From: Amycolatopsis rifamycinica
Lineage (GTDB): Bacteria; Actinomycetota; Actinomycetes; Mycobacteriales; Pseudonocardiaceae
Assembly: GCF_000695625.1 (NCBI RefSeq)
Contig: NZ_JMQI01000055.1
Location: 124,001 to 188,000, forward strand
Length of the DNA stretch: 64,000 bases
Direction of reading: 5' to 3'
In this document: positions 7,806 through 17,133 of the stretch, piece by piece
Position numbering within the stretch: the first letter of the stretch is position 1
How the letters are laid out: each line of letters begins with the position of its first letter
Notes under the pieces: model-generated
What the model was told of the DNA's origin: nothing
Seen by the model: the letters and a program-made list of their open reading frames with translations, nothing else
Database searches by the model: none
Position numbers and translations under genes: made by a program

Positions 7806-8425
7806 TCGACTACCTGCGGGACGGTGCCGAGATCTACCGGCACTCGTTCGCCACGATCCGCGAGGAGGCGGACCTGGCGATCCTGCCCGACGACGTGGCC
7901 GGGCTGGCAGTCCGGATGATCCACGCCTGCGGCATGGTCGATCTGGTCGACGACCTGCGCTACACGCTCGACGTCGTCGAGTCCGGCCGCGCCGCCCTCG
8001 AAGCCGGCGCGCCGATCCTGTGCGACGCGCAGATGATCGCCAGCGGCGTCACCCGCCGCCGCCTGCCCGCGGCCAACGAAGTGCTCTGCACGCTGTCGGA
8101 CCCTTCCGTGCCCGGGCTCGCCGAGCGCATGGGGACCACGCGGTCGGCCGCGGCGCTGGAACTGTGGCGCGACAAGCTGCCCGGTTCGGTCGTGGCGATC
8201 GGCAACGCGCCGACGGCGTTGTTCCGCCTGCTGGAGATCCTCGACGAAGGCGTCGGCGCGCCCGCGGCGATCATCGGCGTCCCGGTCGGGTTCGTCGGCG
8301 CCGTGGAGTCCAAAGTGGAGCTGACGAAGCGGGCCCCGGCACCGTACCTGGTGGTGCACGGGCGCCGCGGCGGCAGCGCGATGGCCGTCGCGGCCGTCAA
8401 CGCACTCGCGAGCGCCGAAGAATGA
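7802..8425 (+). CDS. cobH: Precorrin-8X methylmutase CobH
   Basis: A 207-aa precorrin-8X methylmutase (CbiC/CobH family), which moves the C11 methyl to C12 to give hydrogenobyrinate. The family motif with the catalytic His, [16 protein letters not shown], is at the N-terminus, and the conserved [13 protein letters not shown] and [13 protein letters not shown] segments are present. The start is the GTG at 7802, overlapping the cobG stop; the cobIJ start overlaps its own stop (ATGA). Translation coupling of all three genes is clear. Confidence 0.95.
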   Translation: MIDYLRDGAEIYRHSFATIREEADLAILPDDVAGLAVRMIHACGMVDLVDDLRYTLDVVESGRAALEAGAPILCDAQMIASGVTRRRLPAANEVLCTLSDPSVPGLAERMGTTRSAAALELWRDKLPGSVVAIGNAPTALFRLLEILDEGVGAPAAIIGVPVGFVGAVESKVELTKRAPAPYLVVHGRRGGSAMAVAAVNALASAEE

Positions 8426-9909
8426 CCGGCACGCTGTACGGCGTCGGGCTCGGCCCCGGCGACCCGGAACTGATGACGGTCAAGGCCGCGCGCCTGATCT
8501 CGGAAGCGTCGGTGATCGCGTACCACTGCGCGCGCCACGGCCGCAGCATCGCGCGGTCGGTCGCCGAGCCGTACCTGCGCGAGGGGCAGATCGAGGAGAA
8601 GCTCGTCTACCCGGTGACGACGGAGACGACCGACCACCCGGGCGGGTACGAAGGCGCGATCGCCGACTTCTACGAGCTGAGCGCGAAGCGGCTGGCCGAG
8701 CACCTCGACGCGGGCCGCGACGTCGTCTTGCTCTGCGAAGGCGATCCGTTCTTCTACGGCTCGTACATGTACATGCACGAACGGCTTTCCGGCCGCTTCG
8801 AGGCGGTGGTCGTGCCGGGCGTGACGTCGGTGAGCGCGGCGTCGTCGGTCATCGGCCGCCCGCTGGTGCAGCGCGACGAGGTGCTGACGGTGCTCCCGGG
8901 CACGCTCCCGGCGCCGGAACTGGCCCGTCGCCTCGCGGACACCGACGCGGCGGCGGTGCTCAAGCTGGGCCGGACGTTCACGTCCGTGCGGGAGGCGTTC
9001 GCGGAGGCGGGAAAGCTGGACGACGCCGTCTACGTCGAGCGCGCGACCTGGGGGCAGCAGCGCATCGAGCCCCTGGCCTCGGTCGACCCGTCGACGGTGC
9101 CGTATTTTTCGTTGGCGTTGCTGCCTTCGCCGGCTTATGCGTCCCGGACTTCGCCTGCGGCTCCTGTCCCTTCGCCTTCTTCGGGTGGCGAAGTCGTCGT
9201 CGTGGGTCTCGGTCCGGCCGGTCCGGAGTGGCTGACGCCCGAAGCGGCCGCGGAACTGGACGCTGCGGAGCACATCGTCGGGTACGGGCCGTACGTGGCG
9301 CGGGTACCGCAGAAGGCGGGCCAGCAGCGGCACGCGTCGGGCAACCGCGTCGAGGCGGATCGCGCTCGCGAGGCACTGTCCCTGGCCGCTTCCGGCGCCC
9401 GCGTCGCCGTGGTCTCCTCGGGCGACCCCGGGGTCTTCGCGATGGCGTCGGCGGTGCTGGAGCAGGTGTCGGCGGGCCACGGCGCGGGTGTGCGCGTCCG
9501 GATCGTGCCCGGTGTGACGGCGGCGCAGGCGGCGGCGTCCCGGGTGGGCGCGCCGCTGGGCCACGACTACTGCGTGCTGTCGCTGTCGGACCGCCTCAAG
9601 CCGTGGGAGATCATCGAGAAGCGCCTCGACGCGGCGGGCGCGGCGGACCTGGTGCTGGCGCTGTACAACCCGGCTTCGCGGTCCCGGACGTCCCAGCTCG
9701 CCGACGCCGTGTCCGTGCTGCTGCGCCACCGCGCCCCGTCGACTCCGGTCGTGGTGGCGCGGGACGTCGGCGGGCCGGAGGAGGACATCCGGATCACGAC
9801 GCTGGGTGAACTGGATCCGTCCACAGTGGATATGCGCTGCCTGCTGATCGTGGGGTCCAGCCGGACCCGGGTGGACGACGGTGTCGTCTGGACCCCGCGC
9901 AGCTACTAG
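8422..9909 (+). CDS. cobIJ: Fused precorrin-2 C20- and precorrin-3B C17-methyltransferase CobIJ
   Basis: A 495-aa fusion of two SAM-dependent uroporphyrin-type methyltransferases. Residues 1-240 are CobI ([34 protein letters not shown]). After a Pro/Ser-rich linker, residues 255-495 are CobJ ([39 protein letters not shown]). The two halves act on successive intermediates around CobG. This fusion is standard in mycobacteria and other actinobacteria. It is the last gene of the cobG operon, and a decayed transposase follows directly. Confidence 0.94.
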   Translation: MTGTLYGVGLGPGDPELMTVKAARLISEASVIAYHCARHGRSIARSVAEPYLREGQIEEKLVYPVTTETTDHPGGYEGAIADFYELSAKRLAEHLDAGRDVVLLCEGDPFFYGSYMYMHERLSGRFEAVVVPGVTSVSAASSVIGRPLVQRDEVLTVLPGTLPAPELARRLADTDAAAVLKLGRTFTSVREAFAEAGKLDDAVYVERATWGQQRIEPLASVDPSTVPYFSLALLPSPAYASRTSPAAPVPSPSSGGEVVVVGLGPAGPEWLTPEAAAELDAAEHIVGYGPYVARVPQKAGQQRHASGNRVEADRAREALSLAASGARVAVVSSGDPGVFAMASAVLEQVSAGHGAGVRVRIVPGVTAAQAAASRVGAPLGHDYCVLSLSDRLKPWEIIEKRLDAAGAADLVLALYNPASRSRTSQLADAVSVLLRHRAPSTPVVVARDVGGPEEDIRITTLGELDPSTVDMRCLLIVGSSRTRVDDGVVWTPRSY

Positions 9910-9910
9910 G

Positions 9911-10070
9911 AGCTGTCCGGTGAGTCATCGCAGCCAGAGCACGATGGCGGCGATGATGAGTTCGGCCTGGTAGTAGACGGCACACTTGGCATAACGGGTG
10001 GCCAGGTCGCGGAACTGGTTGAACCGGTTGAAGCTGCTGTCGCCGGTGTTCGGCGATCATCCGCGGGCTC
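9911..10070 (-). pseudogene. C-terminal remnant of an IS5-family transposase with one end of the element
   Basis: The minus strand reads FNRFNQFRDLATRYAKCAVY followed by YQAELIIAAIVLWLR and a stop at 9925-9927. This is the conserved C-terminus of IS5-type transposases (RxxxLATRYxK...AAIVLWLR). Reading fails upstream of about 10060. The outer flank GAGCTGTCCGGTGAGTCA looks like an element terminus and partly matches the sequence at 11700-11715 in inverted orientation. No functional protein is possible. The N-terminal part of a similar gene lies at 11440-11690 on the same strand. Confidence 0.75.
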
Positions 10071-10455
10071 TGATCGGCCACGTGCCCGAGTCGACCGGTT
10101 TCAACCCAGGTTGAAACCGGCGCTAAGATGGACATCTACCTGATAATGTGCGTCGCATTAGTCGAGCACATTGGGGGTATTGGTGGTGGGGGCCACCGTT
10201 TGGCTTCGGCTTTTGGCGCGTCGTTCAGTACGTGTCGAGTTTTCTGTGGCGGTCGAGCAGCGACGCACTCCTGATCCGATTCAAGAAATTCTTCACCCGG
10301 CCGGATCGAGGCGCGGCCAGAGCCGTCTCAGAAAGCGACCCTGGTCGGTTTCCGGGAGTATATCCGCCAGGTGATAACGCATGCGCTGGAACCGAGTTCA
10401 GAGCGCCATATTAACCGACGGTCTTTCTCTTGACCGAAATCCCGAGAGGTGCAGC
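10071..10455. other. Gene-free stretch before the secreted-protein pair
   Basis: 385 nt with no convincing gene. It contains a 26-bp near-palindrome at 10095-10120 (arms CCGGTTTCAACC / GGTTGAAACCGG, 2-nt spacer), which could be an operator or hairpin. It is followed by relatively A/T-rich sequence (GATAATG at 10142) that may hold the promoter of the two secreted proteins. GAGAGG just before 10456 is their ribosome site. The 88-codon ORF starting at 10148 has no ribosome site or recognisable features and is not called. Confidence 0.5.
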
Positions 10456-10911
10456 ATGTCCTTGCAGGAAAAGCAGAATCGGAAGAAGCAGCGGAACCGG
10501 CTGACCCGACGCGGTCTCGCCCTGGCGGGATCGGGGGCCGTTCTGGCCACCCTGATGTCCGCCACGCCCGCCTTCGCCGCGAATGGCGCGGGCTGTACCT
10601 CCATCCAGAGCAGTACGGGTTTGCTGTGCGTCGGATGGGACGCCCAGACGACCAAGTACCTCAACACCATCAGGGGGAACTTCGATTCCCCCCTCTGGGG
10701 CGTGGGCAACCCGCGCATCGAAGTCCGGGTCTTGGACGCCCAGAACAAGGAGATGTACAAAAAGGAACGCTCGTGGGGCGGCAACCGGCGCAGCGAGTGG
10801 GCCGAGTTCGAGGTCACGGTCCTGATGCCCCGCGACGCATCGCGCGTCTGCGCCGTTCTCTTCGAAGGGGGCGGCTACATGGACATGGCCTGCAGCCCGG
10901 TCTACACCTGA
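10456..10911 (+). CDS. Small secreted Cys-containing protein, unknown
   Basis: 151 aa. The N-terminal signal peptide has a basic n-region (residues 1-19, many K/R), a hydrophobic core GLALAGSGAVLATLMSA, and a probable cleavage after AFA at about residue 41. The mature part has four cysteines in the order C...LLCVGW...RVCAVLF...MACSP and ends VYT. I do not recognise a family. It resembles its downstream neighbour in cysteine order, in the CAVxF...GGG motif and in size, so the two look like distant paralogues. ATG 10456 has GAGAGG upstream. It lies between the two halves of a decayed IS5-type transposase. Confidence 0.75.
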   Translation: MSLQEKQNRKKQRNRLTRRGLALAGSGAVLATLMSATPAFAANGAGCTSIQSSTGLLCVGWDAQTTKYLNTIRGNFDSPLWGVGNPRIEVRVLDAQNKEMYKKERSWGGNRRSEWAEFEVTVLMPRDASRVCAVLFEGGGYMDMACSPVYT

Positions 10912-10970
10912 GCCCGGCACGCATCCGCCCGGAAACTCCGTACACCCTCTCCGGAAGGAAGTACAACAGC

Positions 10971-11411
10971 ATGAAAAACCGCATGGCCGCCGCGATGGCC
11001 CTGGCCGCAGGAACCGTCCTGACCGGGATCGTCGCCGGCCCCGCCTCCGCCTCCGCGGCCGCGGACAACGAGCGTTGCCAGTCGGCCGACTATCCCTCGG
11101 TTGCCTTTTCCCACACGGTGTGCGTGACCTTCCGGGGGAACGGGAGCGGCATCCCGCCCAACGACGTCATCAGGATGAACGTCCGTTCCTCCGGCGGAAC
11201 GGGAATTGGCCACTGGGAGCTGTTCGGCCCGCACGGCACCGTCAGCAACAGCCTGGACGGGGAATGGAAGGACCGTACGCACGACTGGGCCGGATACCAG
11301 GACAGCTCGTTCGGTGACCGCTGGTGCGCGGTCTTCTGGAAGAACGGCGGCGGCGGCTCCGGTTACTACCGGGCTACCCCGCCGGTATGCGTGACATCGT
11401 ATTTCCCCTGA
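10971..11411 (+). CDS. Second small secreted Cys-containing protein, unknown
   Basis: 146 aa. The Sec signal is MKNRMAAAMALAAGTVLTG and on to about residue 30 (SASA-A). The mature protein has four cysteines (RCQ, HTVCVTF, RWCAVFW, PPVCVTS) with a Gly-rich stretch after the third. This matches the order in the preceding gene, 59 nt upstream, so duplication and divergence are likely. GGAAGGAAG gives a good ribosome site. Secreted, with paired cysteines probably forming disulfides. Function is unknown; a small toxin, inhibitor or lectin-like protein is possible but nothing in the sequence settles it. Confidence 0.78.
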   Translation: MKNRMAAAMALAAGTVLTGIVAGPASASAAADNERCQSADYPSVAFSHTVCVTFRGNGSGIPPNDVIRMNVRSSGGTGIGHWELFGPHGTVSNSLDGEWKDRTHDWAGYQDSSFGDRWCAVFWKNGGGGSGYYRATPPVCVTSYFP

Positions 11412-11439
11412 CCAGCCGCTCCCGGCGGTTCCTTGAAGG

Positions 11440-11715
11440 CTGCAGAAGGTACCGCCGGGGGCCCTTGGCCGTTCCGTGGCGGCACGGCGGGCGATCTGAT
11501 CAGCGCGTTCCGGACCTTCGACGGCGAGGTGGATCTTGGTGTCCGGCCCGCCGTGGGACCGGCCGAGTCCTCCCCGTCACAGGCGATGACCCGCCACGGA
11601 GCACCACGGCCGACCACCGGCTTGCTGCGGCGGTAACTGCGGCTCGATCACCGCCCACGCCTTGTCCGTCAACTCACCGCGACCAACCATCGCGCACAGT
11701 TACCAGACATCTACC
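11440..11715 (-). pseudogene. N-terminal remnant of an IS5-family transposase
   Basis: The minus strand begins ATG at 11690: MVGRGELTDKAWAVIEPQLP, the classic N-terminus of IS5-family transposases. It breaks after about 38 codons at an in-frame TGA. Further downstream, RSHGGPDTKIHLAVEGP is recognisable as the internal RSRGGLTTKIHLAVDG motif, in another frame and with the intervening region deleted. The outer flank near 11700-11715 (AGATGTCTGGTAA on the minus strand) partly matches the terminus at 9911. It is non-functional. With the 9911-10070 fragment it looks like one element split by the secreted-protein genes. Confidence 0.72.
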
Positions 11716-11733
11716 GATCGGCCGATGGCCGCC

Positions 11734-12552
11734 TCAGGCCGCGGGGTGGACGACGATGTCGCCGAGCCGCGTGCGGGCGTGGATCTTGACGGCGGCGCCG
11801 GGGGTGTCCGGGAGGGTGTTGCGGACCGCGCCCTTCGTGCTCTCGGCGTCCACCGCGGCGGCGACACCCTCGCCGACGCCGATGTCGATGCCCCCGGCGG
11901 CGTTGGTTAGTTCCACCCGGCCGCCGGTGACCCGGCCGATCCGGAGGGGGCAGTTGCCGGCCTTGGCGACGACGTCGCCGTCGGCGCGCTCGACGTCGAA
12001 GCGGCCGCTCGCGCTGCCGAACTCGACGTCGGAGCGGGCGTGGCCGATGCGGACCGGCCCGGTCGAGCCCTCGTACCGGAAGACGCCCTCGATCTCGCCG
12101 ATCCGCAGCCCGGCGGCGCCGCCCTCGACGACGGCGGACCCGGCGACGTGCCCGATTTCGACGTCACCGGCCGCGAGGCCGGCCCGCAGCGCGGCGACGC
12201 GGCCGAGCCGGACCCGGCCCGAGGCCAGGTTGAGCTCGCAGTCGCCGAGCGGGCCTTCGGCGTGCACGTCGGTCCACGCCGTGTGCACGACCAGCCCGGA
12301 GCCGGCGGGCAGTTCGATCGTGATGGCGACCGAACCGGTCTTGGCGCCCGACTTCGTGGTCTTGACCGACAGGGTGCCGTCGGTGAAGCCGACCTCGGTC
12401 CGCTCGGCCACCTTCACGTCCGCCTGGCTCGCGTGGTCGACCGGCTCGACGCGCACCACGGTGTCGGTGCGCTCGCTCGCGGCGACGCGGACGCGGGCGC
12501 CCGCGGTGGTCAGCGTGGCGGTGATCGGCTCCGGCGTGACGAAGGTGTTCAT
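11734..12552 (-). CDS. DUF4097-family beta-helix protein
   Basis: A 272-aa DUF4097 (putative adhesin-like) protein, built of short repeated beta strands of the type G-D-x-x-x-x-x-x-G-x-x-x-x-G. There is no signal peptide or membrane helix, so it is probably cytoplasmic. Such proteins often accompany regulators or membrane-stress systems in actinobacteria, but their molecular role is unknown. ATG 12552 has an AAGGGGAACCACC ribosome site. It lies downstream of the arabinosyltransferase on the same strand with 94 nt between; a functional link is not evident. Confidence 0.8.
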   Translation of the reverse strand: MNTFVTPEPITATLTTAGARVRVAASERTDTVVRVEPVDHASQADVKVAERTEVGFTDGTLSVKTTKSGAKTGSVAITIELPAGSGLVVHTAWTDVHAEGPLGDCELNLASGRVRLGRVAALRAGLAAGDVEIGHVAGSAVVEGGAAGLRIGEIEGVFRYEGSTGPVRIGHARSDVEFGSASGRFDVERADGDVVAKAGNCPLRIGRVTGGRVELTNAAGGIDIGVGEGVAAAVDAESTKGAVRNTLPDTPGAAVKIHARTRLGDIVVHPAA

Positions 12553-12646
12553 GGTGGTTCCCCTTGCTGCGGCCCGTCGCGGTTGATGGGTTCACCATCG
12601 CCGCCGCGCCGGACACGCGGCTGACACCGGACTGACACCGGGCGGG

Positions 12647-15600
12647 CTACCGCGTCGGGTCCTTGCCGTTCGGCTGCCGCGGCCCCGGCCCCGGTGACCA
12701 CCAGCCCGGCACCGTCTTCTCGCCGTGGACGATCGTCGGCGCGATGCCCTCGGTGAACGGCTCGATCTGCAGCAGCTGGCCCCACGACTGGCTCGGCTGG
12801 CCGATCAGGTAGCTCGGCACCTCCGGCTCCTCGGCCAGTTCCTCCAGCCAGCCGATCGGCCCGCCGTTGGTCGAGGACGCCCATTGGGCCTCGTCCGCCA
12901 GGCCGCCCGCCGTGATCCGGTAGTCCGGGACCTGCGAGATGCCGTCGTGGGACGTCACCGGCTGCACACACGGGTACACGAACGACGCCGGCCAGTCCAC
13001 GTACACCGGCTTCGAGCCGATGCGGTCCGTCAGCGTCGTGAACGTCGGGACACGGGGTGCCGAAGCCGCGATCCAGCCGTCTTCGGTCAGGTCGTTGTCG
13101 ACGATGTTGACGCGGACCGCGTTCGTCTCCGGCGGCAGGTCGCGCAGGTTGATGCGGGTGTCGTTCCAGCCGTTCGTGCCCGAGCCCGGCGGCAGCATGA
13201 ACTGGCTGCGCAGGATCTTCACGCCGTCCGGGGTGTCGACGCCGTAGTCGAGGCTGACCGACGTCGGCCGCCGGGCCGCGCCCGCGGTCGCCACCACGAT
13301 CTGGCCGTCCGCCGGCTTCTCCGTCAGGGCGTACCAGTCGCTGCGCAGCCGTCCGGCGCGCGTCTCCGGGTCGAGGAAGCTCGACCACATCGGCACCTTG
13401 TCCGGGGTGAACCCGTGCGGCGGCTCGGCCAGCGGGTCCTTGTCGTCGACCGGGCGGGTGTGGAAGCCGGTCTGGACGCGGCCGTTGTCCTGGTCGGGGT
13501 TCGGCAGCGGCGACTCGGGTTCCTTGGGCTTCTCCGCGACCGTCCGCTGCTCGGCCTGCGGGCGCAGGATGCTCGTCGCCGCGTCGCGCTCGACCATCAC
13601 ATGGTCGGAGAGGTTGCAGCTCTTGCCGAACAGGTGCCCGACGTTGGCCGCACCCAGGCTGTAGCTGCCGGACTGGTTGTGGATCGCCCACGCCATCGTG
13701 ACGAACTCGCCCGCCGCGACCAGGCCGCAGACCACCACCAACGACAGCGAGCCGAGCCGCAGGGCGCGCAGCCGGCCTTCCTGGGGCTGGTCCGGCAGGC
13801 CCGGCCGGTGCGCGCGGACGTTCTCGACGAACGCGTATATCCCGGCGATCGCGGCCGCGACCAGCAGGATCGTCGACAGCGGGATGCCGCCGACCGACGG
13901 CGCCACGTTCGTCCACTGGACGCCGAGGCGCGAGACGAACCAGTAGGTGTTCGGCCCGGTCGCGGCGAGCGCGCCGACCACCAGCAGGGCGGCGAGGAAG
14001 GCCGCGCGGTTGCGCTGGGACCGCAGCACCGTCGAGCTGGTGGCGAGCGCGGCCAGCGCCGCCATCGACGCGCCGACCGCGGCGAACGCGCCGAAGTGGT
14101 GCGTCCACTTCGTCGGCGTCAGGGCCAGGAGCAGGAAGAACACCGCCGTCGTGCCGATCAGGCGGCGGGCGGGGCCCAGCGACGCGCCGGGGATGCGGCC
14201 GCGGCGCAGCAGCATCACCAGGCAGGTGGCCGTGCAGAGCACGACGAGCAGCACCGGGAACCGGCGCGGCGCCGAGCCGTCCGGCAGGTCCGCGAACAGC
14301 AGCTGGTAGCGCGCGAGCTCCTGGAACCACGACAGGTTCGGGCCGACCTGGGTGCGGATCCGGGTCGCTTCCTGGACGGTCGCGAACGTCTGGTCGGCGA
14401 ACACGACGACCAGCACCAGCAGCCCCGCGGCGGCGATCGGCGCGAGCACCGGGATCCAGCCGTTTTCGTTCGCGCGCTGGCGGATCAGCTTGAACAGCGG
14501 GCGCGCGGCGACCAGGAACGGCGCCACCGCGATCAGCCCGGTCGGCGTCGCGGCCAGGGTGAACCCGGCCGCGGTGAGGCCGAGGCACAGGGGCAGCAGC
14601 CGTCGCGTCACCAGCGCGCGCTCCACCGCGCAGATCGCCAGCAGCGAGCCGAGCGCGGCGACCGGTTCCGGGCGGACGCCGTTGTTGTAGGGCATCCACC
14701 AGATCAGGAACACCGTCGCGGCGGCCCAGCTGGCCGGGCGGCTGGTGCGGATCTGGGTGCCCAGCCGCGGCATCACCTCGCGGCTGATCAGCAGCCAGCT
14801 GAGCACGCCGAGCAGGAACGACGGCAGCCGGATCCACGGCGGCACCGTGCTGACGTGCGTCATCAGCTCGAAGACGTGGTAGAACCAGCCGAACGGCGCC
14901 TCGGCGACGCCGAACCAGCGGTGGTAGTTCGTCAGGTAGCCGGTCGCCTCGGTGACCCGGGCCATCGTGAGGATGTAGCCGTCGTCCGAGGTCACCGGCC
15001 CGATGAAGACCCACGCGCCGAGCGCGGCGATCACTGTGACGTCCCGCGCCGTCAGCCGCCACCAGCCGACCGGCGCCCAGCGCGGCGCGCGTCTCGCGAA
15101 CCCGGAGTCGCGGCGCCAGACCGCGATCAGGCAGCCGATCAGCGACAGCACGGCGAGCACGCCGACGACGATCTTCAGCGCGGTCGGCGACGTCTGGTAC
15201 CGCGTGTCCGGCACGATCGAGACGTGCAGGCCGGCGATGGGGTCCTTGCTCGAGTTGATCGAGGAGTAGATGCCGACGACGCGGGGGCGGACGTCCCCGC
15301 TCGCGTGGAAGATCGGCGTCCCGGCGACGGCGAGGTTCATCTGCGTCGCGTCGACGGCCAGCTCGACGTCGCACTTTTCGGCCGGCAGCGGCTGCTGGGC
15401 GATCTGCTGGCCCTGGCTGGAGGCGAGCAGCACGCCGTTGTCGATGCGCAGCTGCAGGCCGACGCCGTTGCCGGCCTTCGGGTCGGTCCGGCCGTCCGGC
15501 ACGGTGGCGAAGAGCAGGCCGGGGCCGTTCGTGCGGGCGTCGACCGAGCGGATGGCCGCGCACGGCAGGTCGGCGCGCAGGTCCTGGGCCCAGTACCCGG

Positions 15601-15739
15601 TCAAGGGCGCGTTGACGGAGCGGGTGTCGCTGCCGGTCGGCCAGACGACCTCCGCCGTGTCCTGCACCACCGGCAGGAAGGGGAAAGCCAGCGCGCACAA
15701 GGCCGAGAGCAACCCCAGCGCTACGGCAATCAGACGCAT
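12647..15739 (-). CDS. Emb-family arabinosyltransferase (EmbA/B/C-like)
   Basis: A 1030-aa membrane glycosyltransferase (GT53, GT-C fold) that adds arabinofuranosyl units from decaprenyl-phosphoarabinose to cell-wall arabinan. An N-terminal helix (residues 1-25) precedes an external jelly-roll-like domain. The catalytic DD motif lies in TSDDGYILTMARVTEATGY, and about twelve further helices run to residue 680. The C-terminal third is the extracellular carbohydrate-binding domain. Length is close to mycobacterial Emb proteins (about 1050-1100). It implies an arabinogalactan wall, typical of Mycobacteriales and Pseudonocardiales. It appears to be a single copy here rather than an embCAB cluster. 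Confidence 0.93.
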   Translation of the reverse strand: MRLIAVALGLLSALCALAFPFLPVVQDTAEVVWPTGSDTRSVNAPLTGYWAQDLRADLPCAAIRSVDARTNGPGLLFATVPDGRTDPKAGNGVGLQLRIDNGVLLASSQGQQIAQQPLPAEKCDVELAVDATQMNLAVAGTPIFHASGDVRPRVVGIYSSINSSKDPIAGLHVSIVPDTRYQTSPTALKIVVGVLAVLSLIGCLIAVWRRDSGFARRAPRWAPVGWWRLTARDVTVIAALGAWVFIGPVTSDDGYILTMARVTEATGYLTNYHRWFGVAEAPFGWFYHVFELMTHVSTVPPWIRLPSFLLGVLSWLLISREVMPRLGTQIRTSRPASWAAATVFLIWWMPYNNGVRPEPVAALGSLLAICAVERALVTRRLLPLCLGLTAAGFTLAATPTGLIAVAPFLVAARPLFKLIRQRANENGWIPVLAPIAAAGLLVLVVVFADQTFATVQEATRIRTQVGPNLSWFQELARYQLLFADLPDGSAPRRFPVLLVVLCTATCLVMLLRRGRIPGASLGPARRLIGTTAVFFLLLALTPTKWTHHFGAFAAVGASMAALAALATSSTVLRSQRNRAAFLAALLVVGALAATGPNTYWFVSRLGVQWTNVAPSVGGIPLSTILLVAAAIAGIYAFVENVRAHRPGLPDQPQEGRLRALRLGSLSLVVVCGLVAAGEFVTMAWAIHNQSGSYSLGAANVGHLFGKSCNLSDHVMVERDAATSILRPQAEQRTVAEKPKEPESPLPNPDQDNGRVQTGFHTRPVDDKDPLAEPPHGFTPDKVPMWSSFLDPETRAGRLRSDWYALTEKPADGQIVVATAGAARRPTSVSLDYGVDTPDGVKILRSQFMLPPGSGTNGWNDTRINLRDLPPETNAVRVNIVDNDLTEDGWIAASAPRVPTFTTLTDRIGSKPVYVDWPASFVYPCVQPVTSHDGISQVPDYRITAGGLADEAQWASSTNGGPIGWLEELAEEPEVPSYLIGQPSQSWGQLLQIEPFTEGIAPTIVHGEKTVPGWWSPGPGPRQPNGKDPTR

Positions 15740-15757
15740 CGGCGCAACGCTAACGGG

Positions 15758-16417
15758 TCAGACGTCGGCGGCTGACGCAGCCCCCGGGTCACGCGGGGTG
15801 AACCGCCCGTGGTGTATCGCCGCGGACAGGGGACGGCGGCTGCGCCAACCGTGGCGTTCCAGGTCGGGCACGGTCTCCAGCCGGGTCACCGGGCCGGCGC
15901 AGAGCCACGCGACCGGCCGGACGCCGTCCGGGATGCCGAGCAGCTCGCTGAGGAAGGGCTCGCGGTAGAAGCTGACCCAGCCCACGCCGAGCCCTTCCGC
16001 GGTCGCGGCCAGCCAGAGGTTCTGGATCGCGAGGCACACCGAGTAGAGGCCGGCGTCGGCGATGGCGTGCCGGCCGAGCACGTCGGGCGCCCCGCGCGCC
16101 GGGTCGTAGGTCACGACGATGCCGAGGCTCGCCTCGAGGATCCCCTCGATCTTGATGTTCGCGAAGGTGCTCGCGCGGTCTTCGCCGAGCCGCCCGGCGA
16201 AGACCTCACGCTCCTCGTGGACGTGCTTCGCGAACTTCTCGCGCGTCGCGTGGTCGTCGACCAGCACGAAGTCCCACGGCTGGGTGAGCCCGACGCTCGG
16301 GGCGGCGTGCGCGGCCTCGAGGATCCGGGTCAGCGTGGCTTCGGGGATCGGCTCGCCGGTGAACTCGCCGCGGACGTCCCGCCGCTTCCGCAGGACTTCA
16401 TAGAACTCTTCGATCAT
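15758..16417 (-). CDS. bluB: 5,6-dimethylbenzimidazole synthase BluB
   Basis: A 219-aa nitroreductase-fold flavoenzyme that cleaves FMNH2 with O2 to make the lower ligand of cobalamin. It has RKRRDVRGEFTGEPIPEATL at the N-terminus, AAHAAPSVGLTQPWDFVLV, and the family hallmark GVGWVSFYREPFLSELLGIP. Its ATG overlaps the cobK stop (ATGA), so it is the last gene of cobM-oxidoreductase-cobK-bluB. Stop TGA at 15758, only 18 nt from the arabinosyltransferase start on the same strand. Confidence 0.93.
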   Translation of the reverse strand: MIEEFYEVLRKRRDVRGEFTGEPIPEATLTRILEAAHAAPSVGLTQPWDFVLVDDHATREKFAKHVHEEREVFAGRLGEDRASTFANIKIEGILEASLGIVVTYDPARGAPDVLGRHAIADAGLYSVCLAIQNLWLAATAEGLGVGWVSFYREPFLSELLGIPDGVRPVAWLCAGPVTRLETVPDLERHGWRSRRPLSAAIHHGRFTPRDPGAASAADV

Positions 16418-17133
16418 CGGTGCAGGACCCATTCGACGGCTTCGGGGACGGTTTCCGCGGTCTCCGTGTCGGGCCGGGACGGCCGCCGGACCACCAGGAC
16501 GGGCTTGCCGAGCTCCCGGGCCGCGGTCAGCTTCGCGCTGGTCTGCGCCCCGCCGGAGTCCTTGGTGACCAGGACGTCGACCCGGCCGAGCAGCGCACGC
16601 TCGGCGGCCACCTCGTACGGCCCGCGCGCGAGGAGCAGCTCGTGGTGCCGCGGCAGCGGCGGCCCGGGCGGGTCGACACAGCGGATGAGGAACCACAGGT
16701 CATCGAGGTGCGCGAAGGCCGGCAGGCCCTGGCGGCCGCTGGTGAGGAACACGCGCCGGCCCAGCCCGGGGAGCTGCCGGGCGGCGTCGGCGAGGTCGTC
16801 CGCCCAGTGCCAGACGTCCCGCGGGCCGGGCCGCCAGCCGGGCCGGGCGAGCCGGAGTAGAGGGGTCTTCGTCGTCTCGGCCGCCTTCGCCGCGTTCGCG
16901 CCGATGCGCTCGGCGAAGGGGTGCGTGGCGTCCACGATCGCTTCGATCCGGTTTTCGCGCAGGTACTGGGCGAGACCGTCCGGGCCGCCGAAGCCGCCTA
17001 CGCGTACTTCGCCGACGGGGAGCCTCGGCCGCGCGACGCGTCCCGCCAGCGAAGAGACAACGCGGACGTCGCGCGTGGTGAGCTCTTCGGCGAGCTGCCG
17101 GGCTTCGCCGGTCCCGCCGAGGATGAGGATCAC
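16414..17133 (-). CDS. cobK: Precorrin-6A reductase CobK
   Basis: A 239-aa CobK/CbiJ family protein that reduces precorrin-6A with NADPH. It has an N-terminal Rossmann-like ILILGGTGEARQLAEEL, the central DATHPFAERIGANAAKA motif diagnostic of CobK, and the C-terminal VLVTKDSGGAQTSAKLTAA motif. The GTG start (17133) overlaps the stop of the upstream oxidoreductase (GTGA), and its own stop overlaps bluB (ATGA). This tight packing shows a single translationally coupled operon. Confidence 0.94.
   Translation of the reverse strand: MILILGGTGEARQLAEELTTRDVRVVSSLAGRVARPRLPVGEVRVGGFGGPDGLAQYLRENRIEAIVDATHPFAERIGANAAKAAETTKTPLLRLARPGWRPGPRDVWHWADDLADAARQLPGLGRRVFLTSGRQGLPAFAHLDDLWFLIRCVDPPGPPLPRHHELLLARGPYEVAAERALLGRVDVLVTKDSGGAQTSAKLTAARELGKPVLVVRRPSRPDTETAETVPEAVEWVLHR

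Noticed and set aside
10148-10414. 88-codon ORF upstream of the first secreted protein
   Set aside because: No ribosome site, unusual Trp/Phe-rich start and no features; the region also carries a palindrome and likely promoter.
12725-15775. 1016-codon plus-strand frame opposite the arabinosyltransferase
   Set aside because: Antisense shadow of a clear Emb protein; Arg/Asp/Gly-rich with no motifs.
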